A DNA stretch of 64,000 nt, taken from contig NC_052356.1 in NCBI RefSeq assembly GCF_009727055.1, forward strand, positions 6,413,687 through 6,477,686, read 5' to 3'. This stretch comes from Benincasa hispida. Lineage: Eukaryota > Streptophyta > Magnoliopsida > Cucurbitales > Cucurbitaceae. Of the stretch, positions 49,570 to 59,942 are shown piece after piece (within the stretch, counting starts at the first letter, position 1; each line of letters opens with the position of its first letter). Made by a program: the position numbers and the translations under genes. The notes below the pieces were generated by a model, which saw only the letters and a list, made by a program, of their open reading frames with translations, was not told the origin of the DNA and made no database searches.

Positions 49570-50747
49570 AAATAATATTTTTTTAATCTTTATTTTTTGT
49601 TTCCCTCCCTTCCCATTTTCATTTCCCTCTCAACTTTGGTTTCCCTCCTACCAAAATTTTCAAATAAAATATAAAAAATAATTAACTTATTATTTCCCCT
49701 TCATCGTTTTCTCTCTCGCAAACCCCTCACCCCCTAAAACCCTCTCTTCGCAGCAGCCATTCCCTCTCCTTCTCCTTGCCGACTCTCCCTCTCCCCATCA
49801 TCGACAACCGTACAACAACCTCCGTTCGTCAGCCCTGCAGATCTGCTGTCCTCAGATCCATTCCCCCCCCCCCCCCCGTTAGTCCTTTACTGGATTTTCG
49901 CCAGACGCCTAGCCTAGCCTCATGGCAGATGCCCAGCCTCGTGTGGAGATCTGCGCCAGACGCCCATCCGTTTAGATCCATGCTCTGATTTGTTATGAAA
50001 TCGGCAAGACTCTGCAGTAAGTTTTCTTTAGTGTTTGTGATAAGCTTGAACGATTTACAAATTTTTTATGAAGTCTGCATCCACTTTCTTTGATTTTTGT
50101 ATTAGAGTTTGAGGGATTCTACTCTATTTCATTTTCAGTCTATTAGAATTTTATCAAGTATGCAATCTAATTTCTATTAGTAAGTTTTTCTTTACTGTCG
50201 TTTGTACTAAGTTTGTAGTTTATTTGAAATTTATCAAGTATGCTATCTGATTTGATTTCCTTCGAATTTGGCAAGGATTTGTAGTCAGTTTTCTTTAATT
50301 CTATTTCATTTCATTGTATCATGCTTTTTCTTAGTTTTCTTATGCATGTGGGCTGTAGTGTTGGATCAACCAATAGTGTAACCAGTTTTCTCAGTTTTCT
50401 TATGCGTTTTGTAACCAGGGATGAATCCAGGGTAGATGAGACTGATACTAGTAAATACCTATCTTCTTGCTGAGCTCTCCAAGGTTTTCCGATGGACCTT
50501 CCAAGGAGGTAAGTTGAAAAATGATTTTAATTTTCTAAAGAACTTGTTGGCTATTTCTTCTGTTAGAAGTATATTGTCTTTTGATCTTTTTCTTACCAAC
50601 ATAGTGTGCTTAATAGTTAGCCTCGTATATGCAGAGCATGTACATTTGTTTATTTCCTTAAATTTATTTTCTTCAATGTTATCTTGTCTCTTTGGTTCCA
50701 GATGACAATTCATGTTTAGAATCTGATGGCCTGCTATTCCCTTTCAG
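49570..50747 (+). other. CT-rich leader-like DNA and an intron-like stretch in CACTA 2
   Basis: Bases 49590-49800 are a CT-rich stretch like a plant 5' leader (CTCTCGCAAACCCCTCACCC). A 15-base C run lies at 49863-49877. A good donor, AAGGAG followed by GTAAGTTG, is at 50509 and an acceptor, CCCTTTCAG, ends at 50747. So this looks like the front of a spliced transcription unit, but no convincing start codon or protein family was found. Confidence 0.4.
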
Positions 50748-50851
50748 CTCAAGGAAGATATCTCAGTCCATGGTAGCGATGAAGAGGTTGATGATCCTCA
50801 AGATCTTGGAATTGATGAAGAAGATTTTAGTGAAGATGGTGACATGAAGAG
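50748..50851 (+). pseudogene. Acidic exon, left copy, with a 10-bp deletion
   Basis: Following the acceptor at 50747 the frame reads LKEDISVHGSDEEV then DDPQDLGIDEEDFSEDGD. It ends MKR before a GTATC donor. Compared with the copy at 62163-62234 ten bases (AAACAGATTC) are missing, which breaks the frame. It lies left of the nested Copia element. Confidence 0.5.
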
Positions 50852-50903
50852 GTATCATGTGGTTCTATGTACAAAAATTGTTAGTTAAATATGTTTCAAA
50901 GCA

Positions 50904-51310
50904 TGGTATCCACACTTTTTTTTTTTTACTTCTCCTAGGGGACTCTTGCTACACGAGTATCCAATATAACTTGTTCACACAGTATTATGCACTTACATTG
51001 TTTTGTGCAAGTTTGAATGAATATTGATGTTGCTTAGTAATCTATCTCATGTTTGATATGGTAGTTAAGCTTTAGAAGAATTCATGTATGGAATTTAAAA
51101 TTGAAAAACAAAGCATGGTGTCCACACTTATTTTTTTGACTTCTCCTAGGGGACTCTTGCTACACGAGTATCCAATATAACTTGTTCACACAGTATCATG
51201 TACTTACCTTGTTTTACGCAAGTTTGAATGCATATTGATGTTGCTTAGTAATCTATCTCATGCTTGATATGGTAGTTAAGCTTTAGAATAATTCCTGTAT
51301 GGAATTTGAA
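50904..51310. repeat. Two tandem copies of a ~205-bp unit (third copy at 62277)
   Basis: The unit begins AAAGCATGGTRTCCACACTT, contains GGGGACTCTTGCTACACGAG and ends near TGTATGGAATTT. Copies start at about 50904, 51110 and, beyond the Copia element, 62280. The middle copy is closer to the third than to the first (shared TGGTGTCCACACTTATTTTT). Confidence 0.8.
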
Positions 51311-51316
51311 TTTGAT

Positions 51317-53590
51317 TGGGGTTTGTGCCCTAAAGTCTCGTGTCCTGTAGTTTGTAAACAATTCTGTACGAATGTTTATGATGTATAATATATATGATAT
51401 TTACTTTATGTAACTTAAGCATGTATGTAGTGACATGTAAGTGAATCATGTCTTAAGTGACAACTAAAATGGTCTGTAGTATATGGATATAGGAAGGAAA
51501 CCTTATCCTTGTAACACTACGCATACAACCCGCTTTGTGGAAAAGTTACAAGTGTTATGACTTGTCACAGATGGTCTGATCCTGATCATTCGTGTAGAGG
51601 ACATGCGAGCAGGGGCGTCCTATACAAAGAGTTTGTATAAGATCTGACCACGAAATGTTAAAGTCTCGTCATATAACTCCGTTTCATGATAGAGACCTCA
51701 CATCACTAGGATGACCATAGGTAACATGACCTCAATCCTGAGTGAGTTGGGAACTCCTACCATTGAGGACGGTCTTTTGATTTGCATGGGGTGCGAGTGG
51801 CCAGAGCTCCGACTCGCTCTTTCCTTGAGTAGACAACACAAAGAAGGTAGTTGTTCCATCATGAGGGAATGTCCCAGACTCTCCCAAGTCGTAAGCGAGA
51901 ACATGCCCAATCTATCATAGTCGAGGGGAGTGGAGCTCACTCGACTTGTCATGCAGTAATCATGATCGACATATAGCCTGCAGTTGATGCCGTCTTGTCT
52001 TGGTTACGAGCTTCCTTATAGCATTGCCACTGTACACAGTTCCACAATAGGCAAACCTACCACTTTGGGGATTCTTCTGATTTGGGAGTTGAGAACTCAA
52101 CTTCATAAGATGAAGTTCACTCCTTCCCCGAAGCAAGGGTAAGATAGATTACTCTCTTAAGGGCTGATCTTGAGGCTTGAACGATGTGGCGTCACACACC
52201 TTCTCATGACTGAAAGGTGTTCACACATAGTAGGACTATGTTGTATTGTTCATTAGAGGGATCAATAGTACTTAAGAAGTAAGATGTAACTATAGGGGAA
52301 AAACAGTAAATTGGCCCAGTTGTACTTAGGAGTGTCTGTGAAGGGTCATCGTACTGATAATTGGTTATATTCAATGGACATAGAAATATATTTATGGTAA
52401 GAAGAGTTCAACTGTCGATCTTTAGTGAAATGCTTGGCAGTTAATGGATGGTGGATATTGTGGATAAAGAGTTTAGTCAGTTATTCATGTACCGTTGGAG
52501 CTTCGAGCCGTAGGTCCATAAGGTCCCCTTGGTAGCTTGGATAAAAGTTGAGAATCAGTTTTTGGGTCAATTTGAAATGTTCAAATTGACGAGAGGGAGT
52601 TCGATTATATATAATATCATAATTTCATGTATGAGATACATTAATTTGGAGAAAAATGGATATAAATATGATTTATATCTAGTGAAGGAAAAATACTAAG
52701 GTTAATATATGATATTAATCCATAGGTTATGAATATAATGTGATTATATTAATTGTCTATTAATTAGACGGTTAAAGTATAATTGTTCGGCATCTCTTCT
52801 GGTTTCATAACGGATGAATAAGATGAAGAATCGATTTGAGATGCTTAAATAGCTCACGGTGTGTTAAGCATTGGATGTGCAAACATAACGTTGAAGTGTG
52901 TCATCGCTTAGTAAAAATCAGAGCTTATACGATAGTGCTGAACGATCACTTACCTATACGATAGTGTTGAGCGATTGCTTAATGCTTACACTCACGCACG
53001 CTATTTACTAAACGATCGCTTACCTTTTACTAAGTGATCGTTCAGCACACGAGCTTTTCTAAACAATCGTATAGACGATCGCTTAGCTTTTCCTACACGA
53101 TCGCTTAGACGATCGCTTACCTTTTTCCACATGATCGTATACTTCACCTAAACGATCAAGCATTTTATCTATATGATAGACGAGCCTTTCTCCCACTTGC
53201 TTGATCATTGTATATGATCTCTTTACCTCCTCCCCTCTACCAAATCCGAACAAAGCCCACCCTTTGGATTCTTACTCCGAGAATACTGAGGGCTCTGAGT
53301 AGTAGTGTCATCCCCGTTTCCTTCTGTTCGTGTGGCGATTGTTCGAGGTAGACGATTGGGATTTGCTGAAAGATAGCTTGCCGTTCAGCGAAAGCAAGAT
53401 TAGCTATGAAGAAAAAGTCTTCAACTGGTATAATCTCTCGGTCTCTTGTTTATTGTTCCTTTAAACATGCCAATAATTTAGCGTTGTGAATGCATATTTG
53501 TATGTTTGAATGTATATGTGGAAATTCTGTCACAATAAATTGGAAAGATCCGATTTCGCTTATAGCTACTCTTGAATAAGAGTTCATTCA
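51317..53590 (+). mobile_element. 5' LTR of Copia element 2 (2,274 bp)
   Basis: It starts TGGGGTTTGTGCCC and ends AGTTCATTCA two bases before a primer site; the partner is 59943-62162. Compared with the partner it holds about 240 bp more around 51800-52060, and lacks two short segments present at 60030-60110 and 61462-61540. A palindrome array lies at 52915-53175. Confidence 0.88.
52915..53175 (+). repeat. CGATCG palindrome array in the Copia 2 LTR
   Basis: Motifs of the form TATACGATAGTG, AAACGATCGCTTACC and TAGACGATCGCTTAG alternate in both orientations about every 20-40 bp. The same array stands in the 3' LTR at about 61401-61760. Confidence 0.75.
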
Positions 53591-53592
53591 AT

Positions 53593-53604
53593 TGGTATCA
53601 GAGC
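53593..53604 (+). other. Primer binding site of Copia element 2
   Basis: TGGTATCAGAGC, two bases after the LTR end, is complementary to initiator tRNA-Met and identical to the site of Copia element 1. Confidence 0.92.
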
Positions 53605-55636
53605 CCTCGGTTTATGATATTCCAATTCATTGCTGTAAAATAATTGCATTTACATTCTCGGTGGGTGTTGCATGTCTACTCTCTATTTTAATTGTTAATT
53701 CGTTTGTGAATGTGTGGATTAATGGAGTTTTCTGGGACGTAACCTCGATTTGTTAAGTTCTCCAGTTAATTGTAAAAGCCCCTGCGTTTTTGGGCACAAT
53801 TAATTGCTATCGAGTCTATAATTTCAAAAATAGTTTAAGTCTTGAGTCGTTTGTGATGAAGTTCGGAGCAAGGGTTGCTGTTCTTCGAGGAAGAAGAGGA
53901 TCAAGTGTTGGTCGTGTCGTATAGACGATTGACGGTGATGATTGATTGAGTATCGGATGCTCGGCTGTTGTTTAATGCACGTGCGCACTAGACGATCGTA
54001 TAGCTCAGCAAGCCTCATTACTTAGTTACTAACTATACGATCGCGGAGTAATAGCGCGGTAAATCGTTTACCTTTTGCGTGTTAAGCGATCGTTTAGACA
54101 ATCAAGCTTTGCGGTCTTGTTGTCGTCTATGCAATCGTTTAGCTTTCACACTATCGTCTAGTATGCGCTACACGGTTGTTTACCTGGAGGCGTTTACTAA
54201 ACAATGGGAGCTTTGCCCAGCGGTTCAAGACCCGGTTCGCTTGTGAACCGGTTTGCTCGGTGGAATAATGTAATAGATAGAATTTTCATTCCGGTTTTGT
54301 GTTGGTTCATCCTGGTCCATTAATCCATGGTTTTATACATGCGATATATGTTTTTTTTATGTCATATGTTATGCACATATAGATAAATCTCACCTTAGGT
54401 TATGCATTAGTCATGTATATTCTTTTTATTATAAGTGTTATGATTTAGAGAAGCATGATTTAAATTACTTAAGTGCATGTACGTGCATCATATAATATAA
54501 GAGTTATATTTATGCATACATTATTTATTTGGTGTTATATTTATAAGCGTTATAAATACTTCATTATGTGGCAATGTATGTTTTAGTTGTTCTTTTATAA
54601 ATGTTATAAAATGAAATTAGAACTAAAATCAATAATAAAAGGTTAAAGTATAGCAAATCTATCTATAAGGAACCTTTTGTCGAAGGCTGGTTCTGTTTAG
54701 GCTGGGGTATTTAAGGTGACGGCAACGGAACACCCCTACTTGGGAACCTACCTAGAAAGGTGAATTAGATAGATTTGATGCATGCATGCAAGTTAAGGAC
54801 AATCCATTAAAGAGTTTAATGTGACTACTTGAACTTGTTTGATTTCAAAGACAAAAGTTGTTTTTTGAGCAAATTAAATAAATGAATAGATTATAATCAG
54901 TAGTCGGGTTGTCTAGGTTAATAAACCCCTAGGTAGAACATTCAATGGGAGGTACTTGAGGCATATGATGTTTCATTTAAACCTTTCGCATTTCTCCCTC
55001 ATTGTCCACATCGTGAGATCTATCCTCGGCCTCGTGACACCCTGGGAGTGTCCCCCTTAAGGATGGTATTTGGGTAGGTTAATATCAAGGTGGGTAGAGG
55101 GAATGTTCATAGTAAGTGGGAGCGGGAAGTGCGACAATATATTCCACGGTCTCTCTCGTTGGATTAAATAAAATTTCTATGCATCGCCTCGAGGCACCCT
55201 GGGAGTGTCCTCCTGTAGGATGATTGTTTTGCATGTTTCTTTATTTAATCTTTTGTAAGAGGATAAGGTTACTAGTCTTTTGTTCTAAACTATTTTTTTC
55301 CTACGGTGGGCGCATTAGGGCGGGACTCTGGGACCGAAAACGAAGGGTTACACTTACGCGGAATTGTTAAGGGCTAACAGTTCTGGACTGAACAAATGGT
55401 GGTTGTTAGGTTCAGTTCCAAGAGTTGGTTCTACCTAATAGTTGAGAATGTCTCATCCCAGTGAAAGGACATTTGATCACCCCACGGTGACGTTTGTTTT
55501 GCCTCGCTGGGGCATCATTGCAAAATAGAAGTCTTATCACTTAAGGTATTTGGAAACTATTTTGTTAAAATTGGTTAAAAATGTGGTTTTTGCAAAGTCT
55601 TATAAAAGTTTATTCGTTTTTCAGCAACAGTTTTAA
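53605..55636 (+). other. Copia 2 leader with a second palindrome cluster
   Basis: About 2 kb without a gene separate the primer site from gag. At 53985-54190 motifs such as GACGATCGTATAG, CTATACGATCGCGG and AGCGATCGTTTAG repeat. Further on two blocks around CACCCTGGGAGTGTCC (55038, 55195) are direct repeats. Leader length and layout match Copia element 1. Confidence 0.65.
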
Positions 55637-55966
55637 ATGGCTACAGCCACTATCAGTTTACTTAGCACCGAAAAACTGAATGGTCAAAACTATTTGAGTT
55701 GAAAACATATTCTCACGACGATACTCATCATCGAGGATCTGAAGTTTGTCCTTATGGAGGACTGCCCTCCTATTCCACCCCAAGACGCTACTCAAAATGT
55801 TCAGACGGCGTACGAGCGTTGGACATGGGCAAACGAGAAGGTCCGAGCCTATATCTTGGCTAGTCTTAGCGACGTGTTGGCCAAGAACCATGAGCCCATG
55901 GTCTCAGCATGTGAGATCATGGAGTCCCTGTGGGGAATGTTTGGACAGCCATCTGGACAACTCAAG
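55637..55966 (+). pseudogene. Copia 2 gag, first part
   Basis: The frame opens MATATISLLSTEKLNGQNYL, then a TGA replaces the Trp of the usual NYxxWK motif. It continues FVLMEDCPPIPPQDATQNVQ, WTWANEKVRAYILASLSDVL and ESLWGMFGQPSGQLK. A MITE inserted at 55967 brings a TAG as its first three bases. Same family as gag of Copia element 1. Confidence 0.88.
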
Positions 55967-56582
55967 TAGGGGTGTTCAAAAAATCCGATGACCCAAAAAA
56001 ATCGATAAACCCAACCCAATTCATGCGATTTGGGTTGTGTTATCAACTCATTTGGGTTGGGTTGGACTCAAATAATTGAAAATTTTATAGGTTGAGTTGG
56101 TTCATGGGTTCACTTAATATAACCCGAACCAACCCGAATTTATTATTAACTTTAAAATATATATTTTTTATTACTTATAATACAATTATTTATGCATATA
56201 TTGATTTTAATTTTATTTAATTTCAATATTTCTTTAATAATTTATTCTTCAACAACTCTTAAAAGTAGTTTCTTTGCACTTTAGAAAGAAATTTTTCACT
56301 AAATAAATTGAAATTGAGTAGTTAATCTTAATTCAATATATAAAAATAATTAAATTAGATTTTTACATATTTATGTTTTGCTTCTTTTTAGAACAAAATT
56401 CTAAATAAATGATCCGATTAACTCGAACCAACCTAACTCAAATATTTCATGGTTGGGTTAGGTTGGGTTTATTTTTTAATAAGGATTATTTTAGTTGGAG
56501 AAATTTACAACTCGAACAATTGGGTTGGGTCTAAAAAGTCTTTCGACCCGACCCAACCCAACACAACCCATGAACACCCCTA
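55967..56582. mobile_element. hAT-type MITE (616 bp) inside Copia 2 gag
   Basis: Ends TAGGGGTGTTCA and TGAACACCCCTA are perfect 12-bp inverted repeats. Flanks AACTCAAG (55959-55966) and AGCTCAAG (56583-56590) form an 8-bp target duplication with one mismatch, as hAT elements make. The inside is full of GGGTTGGGTT / AACCCAACCC motifs in both directions around an AT-rich centre. It is inserted between codons of gag. Confidence 0.92.
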
Positions 56583-57300
56583 AGCTCAAGCATGAGGCTC
56601 TGAAACACATCTTCAGTTCCAAAATGGAGGAAGACGTGCTGAATATGATGGTTCACTTTAACGTAGCGGAGATGAATGGGTCTAAAATCGATAAGGGCAG
56701 TCAGGTAAGCATTATCCTGCATTCATTACTGGAGAGCTTCCTCCACTTTGTTAGCAATACGATTCTTAACAAAGTGGACTATGCCCTTACTACTCTCCTC
56801 AACGAGTTGCAAACTTACCAATCCTTGCTGAAAAGTAAGGAAAAAAAGGAAGGTGAGGCAAATGTTGTCTCGTTTTCTAAAAGGTTCCATCGAGGTACGA
56901 CCTCGGGAACAAAGTCTGCACCTTCAACTTCTAACTCTGGAAAGGGGAAGAAGAAGAAGGGTGGTAAAGGGAAAGGGAATGCGCCTGCTAACCCGCCATC
57001 TNTGCACCTTCAACTTCTAACTCTGGAAAGGGGAAGAAGAAGAAGGGTGGTAAAGGGAAAGGGAATGCGCCTGCTAACCCGCCATCTGTCACCCAGAAGA
57101 AGCGTCCACCACCGGTTGGAAAAGGAACATGTTTCCATTGCAACCAGGATGGACACTAGAAGAGAAATTGTCCTCACTATCTGAAGGAAAGGAAGGCAAC
57201 CAAGGCTAAGAACAAGGCAGACAAAGGTAAATGCGATTTACTTGTGTTAGAATCTTGTTTAGTGGAGAATGATGATTCTGCCTGGATAATTGATTTGGGC
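56583..57300 (+). pseudogene. Copia 2 gag, second part, and start of protease
   Basis: Gag resumes with KHEALKHIFSSKMEEDVLNM and VHFNVAEMNGSKIDKGSQVS; compared with Copia 1 a few codons are missing before DVLNM. The lysine-rich linker is duplicated around an N at 57002, which shifts the frame. The zinc knuckle CFHCNQDGH.KRNC (57130-57171) has TAG in place of Trp. The protease motif is WIIDLGATNHVC, with Leu instead of Ser in D-S-G. Confidence 0.85.
56917..57087 (+). repeat. Exact 85-bp direct duplication around a single N
   Basis: Bases 56917-57001 and 57003-57087 are identical; 57002 is N, the only ambiguous base noticed in the window. Both copies start TGCACCTTCAACTTC and end CCCGCCATCT. 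Confidence 0.98.
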
Positions 57301-58799
57301 GCCACTAATCATGTTTGTTCTTCTTTTTAGGGGATTATATCCTGGCGACAGCTGGAGTCTGGTGAGATGACATTGCGAGTAGGTACTGGGCATATCGTCT
57401 CAGTTGTGGCAGTGGGAGGCATCCTAATTTTACAGAATATGTTTCTTGTATTAAAAGATGTTTTTGTATTTCTGAACTAAAAAGGAACCTTATTTCTGTA
57501 AAGTGTCTATTACAATGCAATTATACTCTTTCTTTTAAATTGAATAAAGTGTTTATTCATAAGGATGGTATTAAAATTTATACAACTAAACTGGAAAATA
57601 ACTTGTATGTGCTAACCGTTAGCCTTAAGTTCCTCCATAACATAGAGATGTTTAAATCTGTCGTAACTCAATCTAAATGCCAAAGAGTTTCTCCAAAAGA
57701 AAATGCCCAACTTTGGTACCTTCGATTAGGGCACATCAATCTCAATAGGATTGAGAAATTGGTGAATAATGGCCTTCTAAGCGAGATAAAAAAAATTATT
57801 TACCAGTGTGCGGATCTTGCCTTAAGGGTAAGATGACTAAAAGACCTTTTAGGAAAAGGTTATTGAGCCAAAGAGCCTCTAGAATTAGTACATTCTGACC
57901 TTTGCGCTCTTATGAATGTGTGAGCTTGATGAGGCTGTGTGTACTTTATCAGTTTTACTTATGATTACTCTAGATATGGGTATATTTATTTGATGCAACG
58001 AAAGTCTGAATCTTTTGAAAAGTTCAAAGTATTTAAGGCTGAAGTTGAGAATACTTTGGATAGATGGATTAAAACACTTCAATCAGATTGAGGTGGAGAG
58101 TTTTTGGATTTTGTGTTCCAGGACTATGTATTAGAACATGGAATCGTTTTCCAACTCTCAATATTGGGTACACCTCAGTAAAATGGTGTAGCGGAGAGGA
58201 GAAACAGAACCTTGTTGGACATGGTTCGTTCGATGATGAGTTACGCTTCATACTCAAATGTGTTCCTTCTAAAAGTGTTGCGAGAATACCTCTAGAATTT
58301 TGGAATGAGCATAAAGCTAGTTTACGTCACTTCCACATATGGGGTTGCCCAGCACATGTGCTTAAGGCAAATCCCAAGAAGCTGGAATCACGGTCGAGGT
58401 TGTGCCTCTTTGTAGGCTACCTCAAAGGTACACAAGGGGGTTACTTTTATGATCCGTTTGAAAACAGGGTGTTTGTTTTCAGAAACGCTATTTTCCTAGA
58501 GAAGAACCATATTAGGGAGCACAGTCCACGAGGTAAAGTCGTGTTATATGAGTTTTCCAATGAAACTACTGAAACTTCAATAAAAGTTGTTGAAAGACTT
58601 GCTTTATCAGCCAGGGTTGTTGATGATAGTTCATCTGGTAGGTCGATTCCACTTCAAGAGTTGAGCGAACCTCGACGCAGTGTGGGGGTTACAAACCTAA
58701 CTGATCGCTATCTGGATTTCACGGAAATCCTAGCTATGGTGGCAGATGGTGACGTTGAGGATCCGTTGTCTTATCAAAAGGCAATAGAGGATGTTGACT
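57301..58799 (+). pseudogene. Copia 2 protease end, integrase and linker, broken
   Basis: After several stops the blocks LWYLRLGHINLNRIEKLV (57713), AKEPLELVHSDLC (57870), TLQSD.GGEF (58075, stop after the second catalytic Asp), then NGVAERRNRTLLDMV (58183-58230) follow. The third catalytic glutamate is present here, unlike in Copia 1. A 237-codon frame (58088-58801) continues with FHIWGCPAHVL, RSRLCLFVGYLKG and the acidic linker to EDPLSYQKAIEDVD. A deletion removes the segment between SYAS and NCVPSKS. Confidence 0.85.
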
Positions 58800-59290
58800 A
58801 GGATGAACCTTGTGTTTACAAGAAGATAGTCAACAGTTCAGTAGTTTTCTTAGTGTTGTATGTAGACGATATACTAATCATTGGGATCGATGTAGGTCTA
58901 CTGACTGCAATTAAGAACTGGCTAGCGACCCACTTCTAAATGAAAGATTTAAGAGAGGCTCAGTTTGTTCTGGGTATACAGATCTTTCGGGATCGTAAGC
59001 ACAAAGTGCTAGCGCTGTCTCAGGCATCGTATATTGACAAGCTCTTGCTCAAGTACTCGATGCAAGACTCCAAAAAGGGTCTACTACCATTCAGGCATGA
59101 AGTCACTTTGTCTAAGGACATGTGTCCTAAAACGCCCCAAGAGGTTGAGGAGATGAGACGGGTCCTATATGCATCTATCGTTGGCAGTTTGATGTATGTG
59201 ATGCTCTGCACGAGGCCAGACATCTGCTATACTGTGGGAATAGTCAGTAGGTATCAGTCTAACCCAGGCCAAGGTCACTAAACCGCAGCT
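58800..59290 (+). pseudogene. Copia 2 reverse transcriptase, C-terminal part
   Basis: Directly after IEDVD and a stop comes DEPCVYKK, so most of the fingers and palm N-terminal part are deleted. The catalytic box LVLYVDDILIIG is kept at about 58850-58885. MKDLREAQFVLGIQIFRD, ASYIDKLLLKYSMQDSKKGL and LMYVMLCTRPDICYTVGIVS follow in one frame. The deletion differs from that in Copia 1, which lost the YVDD box. Confidence 0.88.
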
Positions 59291-59842
59291 AAGAACATCC
59301 TCAAGTATCTTCGGAGAACGAGGGACTACATGCTCGTGTATGGATCTAGGGATTTAATCCTTACTGGATACATGGATTCTGACTTTCAGACTAATAAGGA
59401 CTCTCGGAAGTCCACTTTAGGGTCAGTTTTTACTTTTAATGGAGGAGTTGTAGTGTGGCGGAGCACTAAGCAGGGGTGCATCGCCGACTCTAAGATGAAG
59501 GCTAAGTACGTAGTGGCTTGTGAAGCTGCTAAAGAGGCCGTCTAGCTCATAAAGTTCTTGCAAGCTGGAAGTGTTTCCAGATATGTCTAGGCCCATCACT
59601 CTCTATTGTGACAATAGTGGTGCTGTGGTGAACTCCAAGGAGCCCAAGAGTCACATACGTAGCAAAACGTAAAGAGAAAGTATCATCTTATCCGCGATAT
59701 AGTACATCAAGGAGAACTGATCGCCACACAGATCACCTCAGAGAAAAATATTGCTGATCCCTTCACGAAGGCTCTCATGGTTTCAGTGTTTGAAGGTCAT
59801 CTTCAGAGCATAGGTCTACGGGACTGTCCGCGGTTGGACTAG
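59291..59842 (+). pseudogene. Copia 2 RNase H, broken
   Basis: KNILKYLRRTRDYMLVYGSR, LILTGYMDSDFQTNKDSRKS, GSVFTFNGGVVVWRSTKQG and VVACEAAKEAV are continuous; a TAG then replaces Trp. ITLYCDNSGAVVNSKEPKSH and IADPFTKALM are found in shifted frames further on. Order as in Copia 1. Confidence 0.88.
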
Positions 59843-59844
59843 GG

Positions 59845-59942
59845 CAAGTGGGAGATTTATTGTACTGATTTTTATGCCCTATTTTATTGTTTGTACTTGT
59901 TTTGTACACCCTACTTCGCTTTAGGACAAGTGGGAGATTTTT
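59845..59942 (+). other. Two polypurine-tract copies before the 3' LTR of Copia 2
   Basis: CAAGTGGGAGATTT occurs at 59845 and again at 59927, the second directly before the LTR. The spacing is 82 bp; Copia 1 shows the same doubling with 108 bp. Confidence 0.75.
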
